Positions 16,489-26,237 are shown, counted from the stretch's first letter. The stretch is DNA of 33,651 nt from Candidatus Altarchaeum sp. (GCA_018260615.1 JAGWDQ010000101.1:1-33651), one strand, 5' to 3'. The notes: generated by a model from the letters alone, not told the origin. Translations and numbers: made by a program.

Positions 16489-17370
16489 ATGAAAAGACCA
16501 ATGCGTTATGCAGGAAGTTTTTATCCGGGAACCGAATATGAATGTAAAAGTATGATTGAAGAAATGAAAAAAGATGCTTATAAACCAAATTTTACAAATT
16601 TTGAAAATGTAGTTGCAGGGATTGTTCCACATGCCGGCTGGGTATTTTCGGGAAAAATTTCGTTCAGCGTATTCAACGCGATAAAAGAACTCAATAAAAA
16701 TGTTGATACCTTTATTTTATTTAGTGCAAATCACAGTGCGTGGATTTCAAAGTCGGCGATAATGAGCAAAGGTGCATGGCAAACACCGTTCGGAGAAATT
16801 TTTGTTGATAACGACATGGCAAATGAAATTCTAAAAGAAGGAAAAATTTATATTGAAGATAATCCTGACGCTCATGCCGATGAACATTCGGCAGAAGTGC
16901 AATTGCCGTTTATAAAATTTTTATTTCCGAAGGCAAAAATCGTTCCCATAATGCCGACAATAAGCAGTGAGGCAGTTAAAATCGGAAAAATTGTAGGAAA
17001 TATTGTAAAAAAGGAAAGAGAAGAAAAACAAAAAAAGCTCGCAATAATCGGGACAAGCGATTTAACGCATTACGGATTAAATTACGGATTTGCTCCGAAG
17101 GGATACGGAAGCGATGCATTGAGATGGGTTAAGGATGTGAATGATAAAAGAATAATTGATTTAATGCTCAATCTTGAAGAAGATAAAATTATAGAAGAAG
17201 CAGATAAAAATATGAATGCCTGCGGTCCGGGTGCAATATCAGCAGCAATTGGAGCGGCAAAAATTTTGGGAAGTAAAACAGGAACGCTAATTAAGCATAC
17301 GACAAGTTATGATATGTTTCCTCAATATGGAATGGAGTCATTTGTGGGGTATGCAGGAATTTTGTTTTAA
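16489..17370 (+). CDS. amrB: AmmeMemoRadiSam system protein B (Memo-like)
   Basis: The 293-residue Memo-family protein has the structural fold of extradiol dioxygenases. Seen: M-R-Y-A-G-S-F-Y-P near the start, G-I-V-P-H-A-G-W with His48, the S-A-N-H-S segment, D-E-H-S-A-E-V-Q-L-P-F, T-S-D-L-T-H-Y-G and C-G-P-G-A-I. In many genomes Memo occurs with an AMMECR1 protein and a radical SAM enzyme; neither is in this window. The precise reaction is not settled. The ATG follows an A/T tract with no Shine-Dalgarno. A long palindromic 3' element begins 13 bases after the stop. Confidence 0.9.
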   Translation: MKRPMRYAGSFYPGTEYECKSMIEEMKKDAYKPNFTNFENVVAGIVPHAGWVFSGKISFSVFNAIKELNKNVDTFILFSANHSAWISKSAIMSKGAWQTPFGEIFVDNDMANEILKEGKIYIEDNPDAHADEHSAEVQLPFIKFLFPKAKIVPIMPTISSEAVKIGKIVGNIVKKEREEKQKKLAIIGTSDLTHYGLNYGFAPKGYGSDALRWVKDVNDKRIIDLMLNLEEDKIIEEADKNMNACGPGAISAAIGAAKILGSKTGTLIKHTTSYDMFPQYGMESFVGYAGILF

Positions 17371-17383
17371 AAAAATCAGAAGG

Positions 17384-18060
17384 ATACTCACACAATAACC
17401 TCGCTGTTGCTCGGATATTTTCAAAACCTTTGGGTTTTGAAAAAGCCACAAAGTCACCAAGTTACAGAATATAACTCTTTTGTGTCTTTTTCAAAATCAA
17501 CAGATTTTGAAAATCTCCGAGCATTTCAAACTTGTTTGAAATACACGAACGGAGTGAGCGTAAGAGCGAGGTGACTGTGTCTTGGTGCGATTTTCAAAAA
17601 CGAAGTTTTTGAAAATATAGGAGCGAAGCGAACTTATTTTCAAAACGCAGTTTTCAAATCGCCGAGATTTGAAATACTGAAAATCTGCAAGATTTTCAAT
17701 CTTACAAAATGCAAAGCATTTTGTAAATCTCCGAACGCAGTGAGGTGATTTTAAATTCGCAAAGAATTTAAAATATGAGAGTGAAACGAAATTAAGTTTT
17801 GAAAATATCCAAGCAATATCAAAAATGCTTCAAGCATTTTCAAATCGCCGAGATTTGAAATACTGAAAATCTGCAAGATTTTCAATCTTACAAAATGCAA
17901 AGCATTTTGTAAATCTCCGAACGCAGTGAGGTGATTTTAAATTCGCAAAGAATTTAAAATATGAGAGTGAAACGAAATTAAGTTTTGAAAATATCCAAGC
18001 AATATCAAAAATGCTTCAAGCATTTTCAAATCGCAGAGATTTGAAAATCTCCTAACGATG
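17384..18060 (+). repeat. Large 3'-end element: palindrome mosaic downstream of amrB
   Basis: It starts with the family head A-T-A-C-T-C-A-C-A-C and contains the CCACAAAGTCAC core. Inside are many short perfect palindromes with different stems, for example TGAAAATCT/AGATTTTCA, TACAAAATGC/GCATTTTGTA, ATTTTAAATTC/GAATTTAAAAT and AAAATGC/GCATTTT, with loops of 3-5 bases. Spacers ATACT and AATCT recur between stems. GC-rich words of the type CGAACGNAGTGAGCG separate groups. No credible gene lies inside. Confidence 0.85.
17651..18022. repeat. Perfect 186-bp tandem repeat, two copies
   Basis: Bases 17651-17836 and 17837-18022 are identical by eye, and a third partial copy begins at 18023 before diverging (CGCAGAG instead of CGCCGAG). 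Each unit carries five or so palindromes of the surrounding mosaic. The lack of any difference points to very recent duplication or an assembly artefact. Confidence 0.92.
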
Positions 18061-18331
18061 TGAGGTGATTTTTGAATATCCCAAAAATCTTGTAGACTTC
18101 AAGCATTTTTAGTATTCCAAAAATCTTGAAGGTTTTTACGACAGCGAGGTTAGGTGCCAAAAATAAAGAACGAACTTTCCTGTACGTTAAAAAATTCGCC
18201 CTTATTTTTAATATACACTCACTTTCCGATTTTAAATAAAATTTCAAACTTCCCACTGCTCCAAAATCTGTTGCGGAGAATTTTAATACAGATAAAAGTA
18301 ATCGCAGATTGAAGAATAAGTGCCAAAAAAT
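18061..18331. other. Gene-free tail between the palindrome mosaic and glyA
   Basis: No gene seen. It contains a stem AAAAATAA (18159-18166) facing TTATTTTT (18202-18209) and a repeated word (A/G)GTGCCAAAAA at about 18152 and 18320. It lies between the convergent ends of amrB and glyA and probably holds the glyA terminator. Confidence 0.4.
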
Positions 18332-19585
18332 TTAATTCATATCTTCATATATCGGAAACTCATTACATAAATTTAACATCTCTCCTTTTACTTTTTCCTG
18401 AACTTCTTTATTATTTAAATTTTTCAGGACAACTATTATCTGACCTGCTATCTTATCCATCTCTTTTTCTTTCATTCCTCTTGCAGTAACCGCAGGTGTT
18501 CCGATTCTTATTCCGCTTGCTATGGTCGGTGACAGGGTATCAAAAGGAATTGCATTTTTGTTTACAACGATTCCCGCATTGTATAATGCTTCTACCGCAT
18601 CTTTACCCGTAATTTTTTGTGAAGTAAGGTCAATTAAACATAAATGATTATCTGTTCCTCCGGAAACAATCCTGTAGCCCTCTTCTGCAAATACCTTTGC
18701 TATTCTCTTTGAATTTTTGATAACATTTGCAATATAGTCCTTAAATTCATCCGTCATCGCATATTTAAAACAAATTGCCTTGGCAGCAATTACATGCATA
18801 AAAGGACCTCCCTGAACTCCGGGAAAGACCGCTTTGTCTATTTCCTTTTGATATTTTTCCTTTGAAAGAATAAATGCGCCCCTGGGACCCTGTAATGTTT
18901 TTTGTGTCGTTGAGGTTACAAAATCAGCATAAGGAACAGGCGATATATGAAATTTAGCGGCAACCAATCCCGCAATATGGGCAATATCTGCCATCAGATA
19001 TGCACCAACTTCGTCTGCAATTTCTTTGAATGCCTTAAAATCAATCTCCCTCGAATAAGAACTTGCACCTGCTATAATGAGCTTCGGATTTGTTTTTTTT
19101 GCAATGTCTGAAATTTCTGCAAAATCAATTCGCTCGGTATCTTTGTTTACTCCATATTGCACGGAGTTATAAATTTTTCCGCTTGCACTGAATTTTGCAC
19201 CGTGCGATAAATGTCCTCCGCATGCCAAACTCATCCCCAGGATTGTATCTCCCGGTTTAAGCACAGCGGTATAAACGGCAAAATTTGCGGTTGTCCCGGA
19301 ATTTGGCTGAACATTTGCGTGTTCCGCATCAAATAATTTCTTTGCCCGCTCTATTGCCAGATCCTCTGCAACATCAACAAATTCACATCCGCCATAATAT
19401 CGCTTATGAGGATAACCCTCTGCATATTTGTTTGTCATCAGACCTCCCTGTGCTTCTAAAATTGCTTTGCTTGCATAAGTTTCAGACGCAATTAAATTTA
19501 CATAATTTTTTTGTCTGTTTAATTCGTTTTTCATTGCATTTGCAATTTCAGGATCTATTTTTTCTATATGTCCTATATGATGCAT
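18332..19585 (-). CDS. glyA: Serine hydroxymethyltransferase
   Basis: A PLP enzyme interconverting serine and glycine with transfer of a one-carbon unit to a pterin. Full length at 417 residues. Seen: [14 protein letters not shown] at 54-67, [11 protein letters not shown] at 91-101, [12 protein letters not shown] at 198-209 and the PLP lysine Lys229 in [12 protein letters not shown]. The residue before the lysine is Gln228, where nearly all family members have His. The sequence looks like the bacterial-type enzyme. ATG follows an A-rich tract with no Shine-Dalgarno. It lies on the same strand as serS, so serine making and charging genes are neighbours. Confidence 0.95.
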   Translation of the reverse strand: MHHIGHIEKIDPEIANAMKNELNRQKNYVNLIASETYASKAILEAQGGLMTNKYAEGYPHKRYYGGCEFVDVAEDLAIERAKKLFDAEHANVQPNSGTTANFAVYTAVLKPGDTILGMSLACGGHLSHGAKFSASGKIYNSVQYGVNKDTERIDFAEISDIAKKTNPKLIIAGASSYSREIDFKAFKEIADEVGAYLMADIAHIAGLVAAKFHISPVPYADFVTSTTQKTLQGPRGAFILSKEKYQKEIDKAVFPGVQGGPFMHVIAAKAICFKYAMTDEFKDYIANVIKNSKRIAKVFAEEGYRIVSGGTDNHLCLIDLTSQKITGKDAVEALYNAGIVVNKNAIPFDTLSPTIASGIRIGTPAVTARGMKEKEMDKIAGQIIVVLKNLNNKEVQEKVKGEMLNLCNEFPIYEDMN

Positions 19586-19672
19586 TTTCTTTTGTTTTTG
19601 AATATTATTTTAAATTTATAAATTTCATTTTTTTGGATAAATTTTAAATTTCATAAAATTTCAAATTTTATT

Positions 19673-19831
19673 TTACTTCTTCAGCCGGAAGTATATTGAA
19701 ACAAGTGCTATTATTATCAAAATTACAATCGCAACCTTTACGAAAAACATCAAAAATCCCCATAAAAACCAAAGCAATGCCACAACCAAAAACACCGCAA
19801 CTATTCCCAAAATAATTTTTTCAACATCCAT
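19673..19831 (-). CDS. Small two-helix membrane peptide
   Basis: A 52-residue frame: M-D-V-E-K-I-I-L-G-I-V-A-V, two hydrophobic stretches (about residues 6-26 and 29-46) and a basic end R-L-K-K. The ATG lies after an A/T tract. The composition and clean ends fit a real small integral membrane protein rather than chance, though the function is unknown and no family was recognised. It sits alone between serS and glyA on the same strand. Confidence 0.65.
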   Translation of the reverse strand: MDVEKIILGIVAVFLVVALLWFLWGFLMFFVKVAIVILIIIALVSIYFRLKK

Positions 19832-19870
19832 TTTAAATTTTTAAAATTTTATTCTTTACCATTTTTTACA

Positions 19871-19968
19871 GTTTTATGAAGTATATGATTTTCATGAGCA
19901 TCACACGGAGGCACAGAGACACAAAGAAGGTTAGACACCGTGGCTTTGTGACTTTGTGCGAATATTTT
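19871..19968 (-). repeat. 3'-end element downstream of serS
   Basis: Read on the minus strand it runs AATATTCGCACAAAGTCAC, then GGTGTCTAACC, TTTGTGTCTCTGTG, CTCCGTGTGA and a tail with ATGAAAA...ACTTCATAA. This aligns with the elements at 27001 and 30907. It begins about 8 bases after the serS stop and is in the serS sense orientation. Confidence 0.85.
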
Positions 19969-19976
19969 ACTATTTT

Positions 19977-21476
19977 TCACAAAAATTTAATTCCTTTTTC
20001 TATTTCTTCCCTCTTTGCATAATTTTTAAATTTTTCCGGCCAGTCATCATAATTAAATCCGTGCTGTGCCAAAAATGCAACAAGCCACCTTTCCAGTCCG
20101 ATTCCCGTGCATCCGCTCCATAACTCCCCTTTTTGTGTTTTAATATTGAATGCAGATGTATATTTATCCCCGACAATACTTAAATTCTGGAATTCAAGCC
20201 ACTGACTTTCTTCCCTGTTTCCGCGATAAGGCAAATATGCTTCAAAATCAACAGTCCCTTTCCATAATTTAGCGCCTTCTCCTTTTACACATTCTGCTTC
20301 TCCGGCATGCTGCATATAAAACGGAACCACATCAGCCATTCTCCATTCCAGATCCAAAATTTCATTAAATATAAATTTATACCTTTCAGTCATCCTTTCC
20401 TTTAATTCCGCAAGGACTTCCGGAGTTCCTATATAAACGCATTCAATCCTGTGAAATTCATCCACTCGCTCAATGCCGTGAGTTCCCCCCGACTCATACC
20501 TTGCCGAATTGACCGTTCTTTCAAAAATTTTTAAGGGCAAATTATCTTCCGCAATTGTTTTGTTGTTCAATGCCTGATATATCATCGGACACTGTGCATA
20601 AGTAATTCCGTAATTAATATCAACTAATTCCTTTAAGTCCTCTTTCGGGATGTTTTTGGTTATTTTTACGACATCCTTGAAATGTTCCCATGCTGCTTCA
20701 TCCCTCGTCTTCGGATTAGCCACATAATAAATTTCATTCGGCATTCCGTAAATATGTCCTGTTTTGAGCCAGATTTCCAGCGGTTTTATATTTGAGGCAA
20801 TTACCTCTTTAAATCCAATAAATTTAACGAACTCTTCAACTGCAATTGTTTTCATTACATTGAGCAAGTGTGCCGCCTGCGGAAAATAAAACCACTTTCC
20901 CTTGCTTATCTGAAAAATCCACCCTCTCTTTCGCATCTCTTCGCTTGGGTCCGTATTAAATTTCATATCTTTTTTTTCTGATTGCCATAATAAATTCCAG
21001 TACTCTTTCTTTCCTTCATAATACTGTTTTGCTACTTTTTCCTTTATTAAATTTATGAGCCGGTCGGCATAATTATCCATCAGAAAATTTTCATCCGCAT
21101 CTTTAATTAAGACATTACATAAATTTCCTTCAAATCTAACCTCTGCAAAAGGAACAGAGATTGGCTTTAATGGCTGCTTATCTGTCTCAAATAAAATTTC
21201 GTATTTGTCTGCAAAAATTTCCTTAATGCCGATGTGATATTTCTTTCCTATGTGTTCCGCCAGGATTTTTTTGATTCTGGCAAATAAACTGTGTGCCCTG
21301 TAATCAGACAAAATTTCTAATTTTATATCTTTATCTATATTGACATTTATTTTAAATTCGCCGTCAATTCCCTTCTTTAAATTTTCCGCTTTGCTCAATA
21401 CATCGTCTATTTCACTTTTACTGATTTCCGTAAATTCCCTGCTGCCTTTTATCGTCACCGAAAGTGCAAATTTCAT
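19977..21476 (-). CDS. serS: Seryl-tRNA synthetase, type 2 (methanogen type)
   Basis: It charges tRNA-Ser with serine. This is the rare SerRS2 form with a zinc ion in the active site. The three expected ligands are visible: Cys296 in A-Q-C-P-M, Glu345 in F-H-R-I-E-C and Cys456 in S-G-C-T-G-I-G-L-E-R-W, which also holds class II motif 3. Motif 2 lies around R-Y-E-S-G-G-T-H-G-I-E-R. Length (499) matches the type 2 family, and the N-terminal domain is the type 2 tRNA-binding domain rather than a coiled coil. It follows the zinc-ribbon gene by 23 bases, so they may be co-transcribed. Confidence 0.96.
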   Translation of the reverse strand: MKFALSVTIKGSREFTEISKSEIDDVLSKAENLKKGIDGEFKINVNIDKDIKLEILSDYRAHSLFARIKKILAEHIGKKYHIGIKEIFADKYEILFETDKQPLKPISVPFAEVRFEGNLCNVLIKDADENFLMDNYADRLINLIKEKVAKQYYEGKKEYWNLLWQSEKKDMKFNTDPSEEMRKRGWIFQISKGKWFYFPQAAHLLNVMKTIAVEEFVKFIGFKEVIASNIKPLEIWLKTGHIYGMPNEIYYVANPKTRDEAAWEHFKDVVKITKNIPKEDLKELVDINYGITYAQCPMIYQALNNKTIAEDNLPLKIFERTVNSARYESGGTHGIERVDEFHRIECVYIGTPEVLAELKERMTERYKFIFNEILDLEWRMADVVPFYMQHAGEAECVKGEGAKLWKGTVDFEAYLPYRGNREESQWLEFQNLSIVGDKYTSAFNIKTQKGELWSGCTGIGLERWLVAFLAQHGFNYDDWPEKFKNYAKREEIEKGIKFL

Positions 21477-21499
21477 TTTAAAATTTAATTTTCAGTGTT

Positions 21500-22333
21500 T
21501 TAATTTTCATCACGCTTCTTTTTCTGAAATTTTTCTATTGCCGAACGAATGTCAATATAATATGTTCCTTCTCTGAGAGCGGCAATAACCGGCTTATTCC
21601 CCATCAGTCCGGGAACATCAATTTCATATTTTCCTGTCCTTAAAATTTTAAGCGTTTCCATATCCATAGAAACAGCTCCGTCAATTTTATCTTTAAACAC
21701 ATTTTCAAGCCATTCTTCATCAGTTAAGGGTATTGGCTTTGGTTTCTCTTCAGCCACATCTGCTTTTTCTTCAGGAACCTTTACCACATCTGCTTTTTCT
21801 TTTTTCTTACCATCAATAACTATTGGTTTAAATGTGTTTATATCTTCTATTCCGCCTCGCCTCATTATGCCGTCTATCTTCTGTTTATTCTCTTCAATTT
21901 GTCGTTGCTCGGATGTTTGTATTTGCGGAACTACATTTTTACTTTCTTCTTCCGCAGCATATTTTTTCCAGCCGTAAAAGTCCGCTTTAAATTTTACCTG
22001 TTCAGGTGACGGGGCTTCAAGAATAACTGGCTTTTTGACTTCCTCTGTTTTCTCTATATTTTTCCCTACTGCTTCTTTGACAATTTCTTTTTCAGTTTCC
22101 TCTTTTGATTTTATCTTTTTTACAATTACGACATCTCCGACCCTTCTGACCTCAACTTCACCTGCCACACCCAAAGCTTTCTCCTCAGGTGTTTGAAGTT
22201 CTTCCTTCTTTAGTAAGTCCTCCTCTGTTCCTGCTGATAAAAAAAACCTTCCTCCGCATTGTATACATTGCTTAACTGTAAGGATTTCCTCATCGGAATA
22301 TATTTTACTGCACCTTAAACATTTATGAGCCAT
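21500..22333 (-). CDS. Archaeal zinc-ribbon protein (DUF2072-like)
   Basis: The 277-residue protein opens with a zinc ribbon: C-L-R-C at 5-8 and C-I-Q-C at 23-26. A long charged linker rich in Lys, Glu, Val and Pro follows (about 45-200), with A-D-V-V-K-V-P-E-E-K-A-D-V-A-E-E-K showing a small internal repeat. A conserved C-terminal module M-E-T-L-K-I-L-R-T-G-K-Y-E-I-D-V...R-E-G-T-Y-Y-I-D-I ends the protein. This layout matches an archaeal family of unknown function. A role in transcription or RNA is possible but not shown. Confidence 0.78.
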   Translation of the reverse strand: MAHKCLRCSKIYSDEEILTVKQCIQCGGRFFLSAGTEEDLLKKEELQTPEEKALGVAGEVEVRRVGDVVIVKKIKSKEETEKEIVKEAVGKNIEKTEEVKKPVILEAPSPEQVKFKADFYGWKKYAAEEESKNVVPQIQTSEQRQIEENKQKIDGIMRRGGIEDINTFKPIVIDGKKKEKADVVKVPEEKADVAEEKPKPIPLTDEEWLENVFKDKIDGAVSMDMETLKILRTGKYEIDVPGLMGNKPVIAALREGTYYIDIRSAIEKFQKKKRDEN

Positions 22334-22361
22334 TTTAGTTAATAGTTGATTAAATAATTAA

Positions 22362-25300
22362 TTAATTTTGAATAACAATTTGAGCAATTAAAGCAAAGGC
22401 ATCAGGTAAATTTATATCATGGTTGTTATCTAAATCGCAATATAGCGGATAACTTAAATTTTTCTCTCCGTTTAAATATTCAAGCATTTCAACCAGATCA
22501 AAAAGGTCTTTTGCTTTACAGGTATTTGCACATCCAATTGCGGAGGTGTCATTCCAACCATTTGCTTTATCACAATAATTGTTATCTCCTAAACTTGGAA
22601 GCCAGTTTGTTGAATTAAAATCCAATTCAGTATTTTCGCAAATGTAATTTCCGTTTATTGTTGAATTTGATTCCCGAGAGAAAATTCCGATTTTGTTGTT
22701 TGAAATTTGATTATCTTCAATTGTGTTATTTGAATTTTCTTCTCCAATAAAACAATGTCCCCGGGCATCACAGTTGGAAATTGTAATTCCCGTTTCGTTG
22801 TTGTTTGAAATTTGATTGTTTGAAATTTTGTTGAAATTTGAATAACTAAAGATGTAAATTCCGTTTTCGTTTAAATTTATTGTATTGTTGACTATGTAGT
22901 TATTCCCTGAAGAATGTAAATAGATTGCTTGATGATTTGAATTTGCCGTGTTGTTTGCCAATGTATTATTTGAAGCGGAAAGTAAAAAAATCCCATACAA
23001 ATTTGAATTTGCTGTGTTGTTAGTCATATTATTGTTAAAAGAAGAAAGCAAAAAGATTCCATTATTATAATTTGAATTTGCCGTATTATTTGTCAATGTA
23101 TTATCTACCGAGTAATAAAGAAAAATTCCTTCTTCGTAATTTGAATTTGCTGCGTTGTTTAAAATTTTACTATTTGTTGTATTTACAAGCAGAATTCCCT
23201 GAGAATTGTTATCTAAATTCAAATTTTTAACTGTGATGTTATCACACGAAATCAGAGCAACAAATCCGGCATTGCTTGATTCGTTAATTTCCAAATTTTT
23301 ACAGTTCGTCAAATAGAATATTGGTCTGGTATTAATTACATTTGATTTATCTATATCCTGAACATAATGAGAAATGTCTTCGCCGTCAATGTTAAAATTG
23401 AACATGTTGTTTGTGAATAGGTTGTTTCTTAAAATGTTATCTTGTGAGGAAAATAAAGAAATTCCAAAAAGGTTTGAAATTGCTGTGTTGTTTGATAAGG
23501 TATTATTTGGGGAGTTCTCTAAAGAAATCCCTTTCTCAAAATTGGTAATCCCACAATTCTTTATAGTGTTATTTGTTTTGCCATTTAAATAAATCCCAAC
23601 ACCTCCGCCATTACCCGTAATTGTATGTCCTTGACAATCAAATATCCTGTTTGTGAAATTTTCAGGATTATCAATACATGTTGGAAAAGTTTCGGAAGGA
23701 ACTACTACATCATCATTCAAGGTCATAATTGGACAAACAGAACTATGTCCATTTAATTTGGCATAACAACTATTACAGGAGGAACAATTGCAATTCACCA
23801 TACAAATATAAGTGCAGCCTCCGGTTGTCCCAGTATCATTCCATCCGTTTGAATTACTACATGTATTATTAGTCCCATTACTTTCAGACCAATCCGGTGA
23901 AGAAAAGTCAGATTGTATATTGTCACAAGCCCAGTTTTCAATTATTGTTGAATTTGAATTCTCTGAATAAATACCTACATTATTCTCATTTACATTGTTG
24001 TTTCTTAGCGTATTATTTAATGACCCATATAAAGAAATTCCATTCTCCATGTTTGAATTTACTGTGTTGTTTGTTATATTGTTGTTATTTGAATAAAAAT
24101 TTATAAAAACCCCGTAATGCCAATTTGAATTTACTATGTTGTTTGTCAAGACATTATCCGATGAATAATCTATATGAATTCCTATATCCCTATTTGAATT
24201 CGCTATATTGTTTATCAAGGTGTTATTATTTGAGGATAATGATAAACTAATTCCTTCCCTTATATTTAAATTTGCTGTATTGTTATTTATACTATTGTTA
24301 TTTGAAGTAACTAATACTATTCCAAATTCATTTGAATTCGCCGTGTTATTGATGATTTTACTGTTTGTTGTATTTATAAGCAAAATTCCGTGTGAATTAT
24401 TATGCAGATTTAAATTTTTAACTGTAATGTTATCACACGAAATCAGGGCAACAAAACCGGAATTGTTTAATTCATTGATTTCAGCATTTTTACAACCATC
24501 CGGAACATTCTTTTCGTTTGTCCAGTAAAATATTGGTTTGCCCTCAACTGAATTTGATTTATCTATATCCTGATAAAAATGAGAAATTTCCATTCCTTTA
24601 ATGTTAAAATTTTGTCCGTTATTTGCAAATGTGTTATTTCTTAAAGTATTGTTTGGTGATAAAAATAAGCCAATTCCAAACATATTTGAATTTGCGGTAT
24701 TGTTTGTTAAAATATTATTGAAAGAAGAAAATAGATAAATTCCAAACATATTTGAATTTGCGGTATTGTTTAAAATTTTACTATTTGTTGTGTTTACAAG
24801 CAAAATTCCATGCGAATTATCCTGTAAATTTAAGTTTTTAACTGTAATGTTGTCGCAGGAAACCAAAGCAACGAAACCCGTATTATTCAATTCTGAAATT
24901 TCTGCATTTGTGCAGCTATTCGGGCCATATTTTTCATTTGTCCAGTAAAATATTGGCTGTCCATTAACTAAATTAGATATATCAATATCCTGATAAAAAT
25001 CAGAAATTTGCCCTCCATTGATGTGAAAATTATATGTGTTATTTGTAAATATGTTGTTCCTTAAAATATTGTTTGAGGAAGATAACAAAACAATTCCCAT
25101 AATATTTAAATTTGCTGTATTGTTCGTCAATGTGTTATTTGAAGAACCATCAGATAAGAATATTCCATTCACTGATGAATTTAGAGTATTATTTGCCAAA
25201 ATATTATTTGAAGAATAATCTCGCAATAAAATTCCGTTTTCCAGCGAATTTAATGTATTATTCACAAGAGTGTTGTTTACAGAATCTCCCATTTCAATTC

Positions 25301-26225
25301 CTCTCTCAAACTCAGTAATAACGCAATTTCTTATAGTGTTGTTTTGCTTATGTTTAAAACCAATCCCAAAACTGCCCGGATATTTAATCCCGTCAATTAT
25401 ATGTCCCTGACAGTCAAAAATCTTATTGTTAAAATTTATGGGATTTTCAATACAACTCCCACTATGATCCATCATATCTGCGGTTAAATTTACTTGTGAA
25501 CAATCAGGATGAGAAAGTTTATAACTACATTCTCCACAGGATGAGCAATTACAATTATCTATTTGACAAATTGACTTACATCCGCTGACATTTGTTGCAT
25601 CGTGATAATTCAGGGAAGATAAGCAGGTATTATTATCACCTGTTGCAGCATTTATTTGATCCACATAAACATCGGATTGTGAATTATTACACATATGATT
25701 TAATGTTAGTGAGTTGTTGTTGCTATCTCTACCTAAATAAATTCCAAATTGAGTATTTGCACTTGCCGTGTTGTTTGTTAATATATTATTTGATGAAGAA
25801 TCCAAACCAATACCTAAATCAAAGTTGGTAATTATACAGTTTCTAACGGTATTGTTCGTTTTATTAAATAAATAAATTCCTGCGCCATCTCCAGAACCCT
25901 CAATTGTGTGTCCCTGGCAGTCAAAAATTTTATTATTGAAATTTTTCGGATTAGTGATGCAATCTCCGGAGTCAGGATTTATACTGTTGTTTAATTTTAC
26001 CGTGCCGATGCAATTCATATTATCATTTAAAGCATCCGTGCAATCGCCGCAGGAATCACATTCACAATTTCCACCCCCATCTGGAGCATAAGCAAAAACA
26101 TTCCCGCCTGCCAAAAAAACCAAAACGACAGCAAATAGTCCTGCCAAAACAAAATTTAATGCATTTCCCTTTCCAAAATTTCCATTCCCTCTTTGTGTTT
26201 CGCTAACACATTTTTTTGTATTCAT
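22362..26225 (-). CDS. Secreted right-handed beta-helix (NosD-like) protein with dockerin-like C-terminus
   Basis: The 1287-residue exported protein has a basic N-terminus and a hydrophobic signal at about 22-47 (L-A-G-L-F-A-V-V-L-V-F-L-A-G-G). The body is dozens of short parallel-beta-helix rungs of the type N-N-T-L-x-N-N-T-A-N-S-N-x-x-G-I-x-L-x-x-S-S. Three Cys-rich modules (C-N-C-S-S-C-x-x-C...F-D-C-Q-G-H) start new blocks near 26.06, 25.55 and 23.78 kb. A segment F-V-A-L-(I/V)-S-C-D-N-I-T-V-K-N-L-N-L occurs three times. N-glycosylation sequons are very frequent. The last ~45 residues contain D-L-D-N-N-H-D-I-N-L-P-D-A-F-A-L-I, a dockerin-like calcium loop. Likely a cell-surface carbohydrate-binding or matrix protein. 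Confidence 0.88.
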   Translation of the reverse strand: MNTKKCVSETQRGNGNFGKGNALNFVLAGLFAVVLVFLAGGNVFAYAPDGGGNCECDSCGDCTDALNDNMNCIGTVKLNNSINPDSGDCITNPKNFNNKIFDCQGHTIEGSGDGAGIYLFNKTNNTVRNCIITNFDLGIGLDSSSNNILTNNTASANTQFGIYLGRDSNNNSLTLNHMCNNSQSDVYVDQINAATGDNNTCLSSLNYHDATNVSGCKSICQIDNCNCSSCGECSYKLSHPDCSQVNLTADMMDHSGSCIENPINFNNKIFDCQGHIIDGIKYPGSFGIGFKHKQNNTIRNCVITEFERGIEMGDSVNNTLVNNTLNSLENGILLRDYSSNNILANNTLNSSVNGIFLSDGSSNNTLTNNTANLNIMGIVLLSSSNNILRNNIFTNNTYNFHINGGQISDFYQDIDISNLVNGQPIFYWTNEKYGPNSCTNAEISELNNTGFVALVSCDNITVKNLNLQDNSHGILLVNTTNSKILNNTANSNMFGIYLFSSFNNILTNNTANSNMFGIGLFLSPNNTLRNNTFANNGQNFNIKGMEISHFYQDIDKSNSVEGKPIFYWTNEKNVPDGCKNAEINELNNSGFVALISCDNITVKNLNLHNNSHGILLINTTNSKIINNTANSNEFGIVLVTSNNNSINNNTANLNIREGISLSLSSNNNTLINNIANSNRDIGIHIDYSSDNVLTNNIVNSNWHYGVFINFYSNNNNITNNTVNSNMENGISLYGSLNNTLRNNNVNENNVGIYSENSNSTIIENWACDNIQSDFSSPDWSESNGTNNTCSNSNGWNDTGTTGGCTYICMVNCNCSSCNSCYAKLNGHSSVCPIMTLNDDVVVPSETFPTCIDNPENFTNRIFDCQGHTITGNGGGVGIYLNGKTNNTIKNCGITNFEKGISLENSPNNTLSNNTAISNLFGISLFSSQDNILRNNLFTNNMFNFNIDGEDISHYVQDIDKSNVINTRPIFYLTNCKNLEINESSNAGFVALISCDNITVKNLNLDNNSQGILLVNTTNSKILNNAANSNYEEGIFLYYSVDNTLTNNTANSNYNNGIFLLSSFNNNMTNNTANSNLYGIFLLSASNNTLANNTANSNHQAIYLHSSGNNYIVNNTINLNENGIYIFSYSNFNKISNNQISNNNETGITISNCDARGHCFIGEENSNNTIEDNQISNNKIGIFSRESNSTINGNYICENTELDFNSTNWLPSLGDNNYCDKANGWNDTSAIGCANTCKAKDLFDLVEMLEYLNGEKNLSYPLYCDLDNNHDINLPDAFALIAQIVIQN

Positions 26226-26230
26226 CTTTT

Positions 26231-26237
26231 ATCACCT
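26231..26237 (-). promoter_or_regulatory. Shine-Dalgarno site of the beta-helix gene
   Basis: AGGTGAT on the minus strand, 5 bases before the ATG, complementary to the 3' end of archaeal 16S rRNA. It is notable because most genes in the window lack such a site, suggesting this mRNA has a true 5' leader. Confidence 0.8.

Noticed and set aside
16489..17370. Extradiol dioxygenase enzyme
   Set aside because: The sequence matches the Memo branch of that fold, so a catechol-cleaving role is not claimed.
17384..18060. CRISPR array
   Set aside because: The repeats are a 186-base tandem pair and many different palindromes, not short identical repeats with unique spacers, and no cas genes are present.
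22940..25800. Tandem DNA repeats or mobile element inside the secreted protein gene
   Set aside because: The periodicity is explained by beta-helix rungs in one continuous reading frame.
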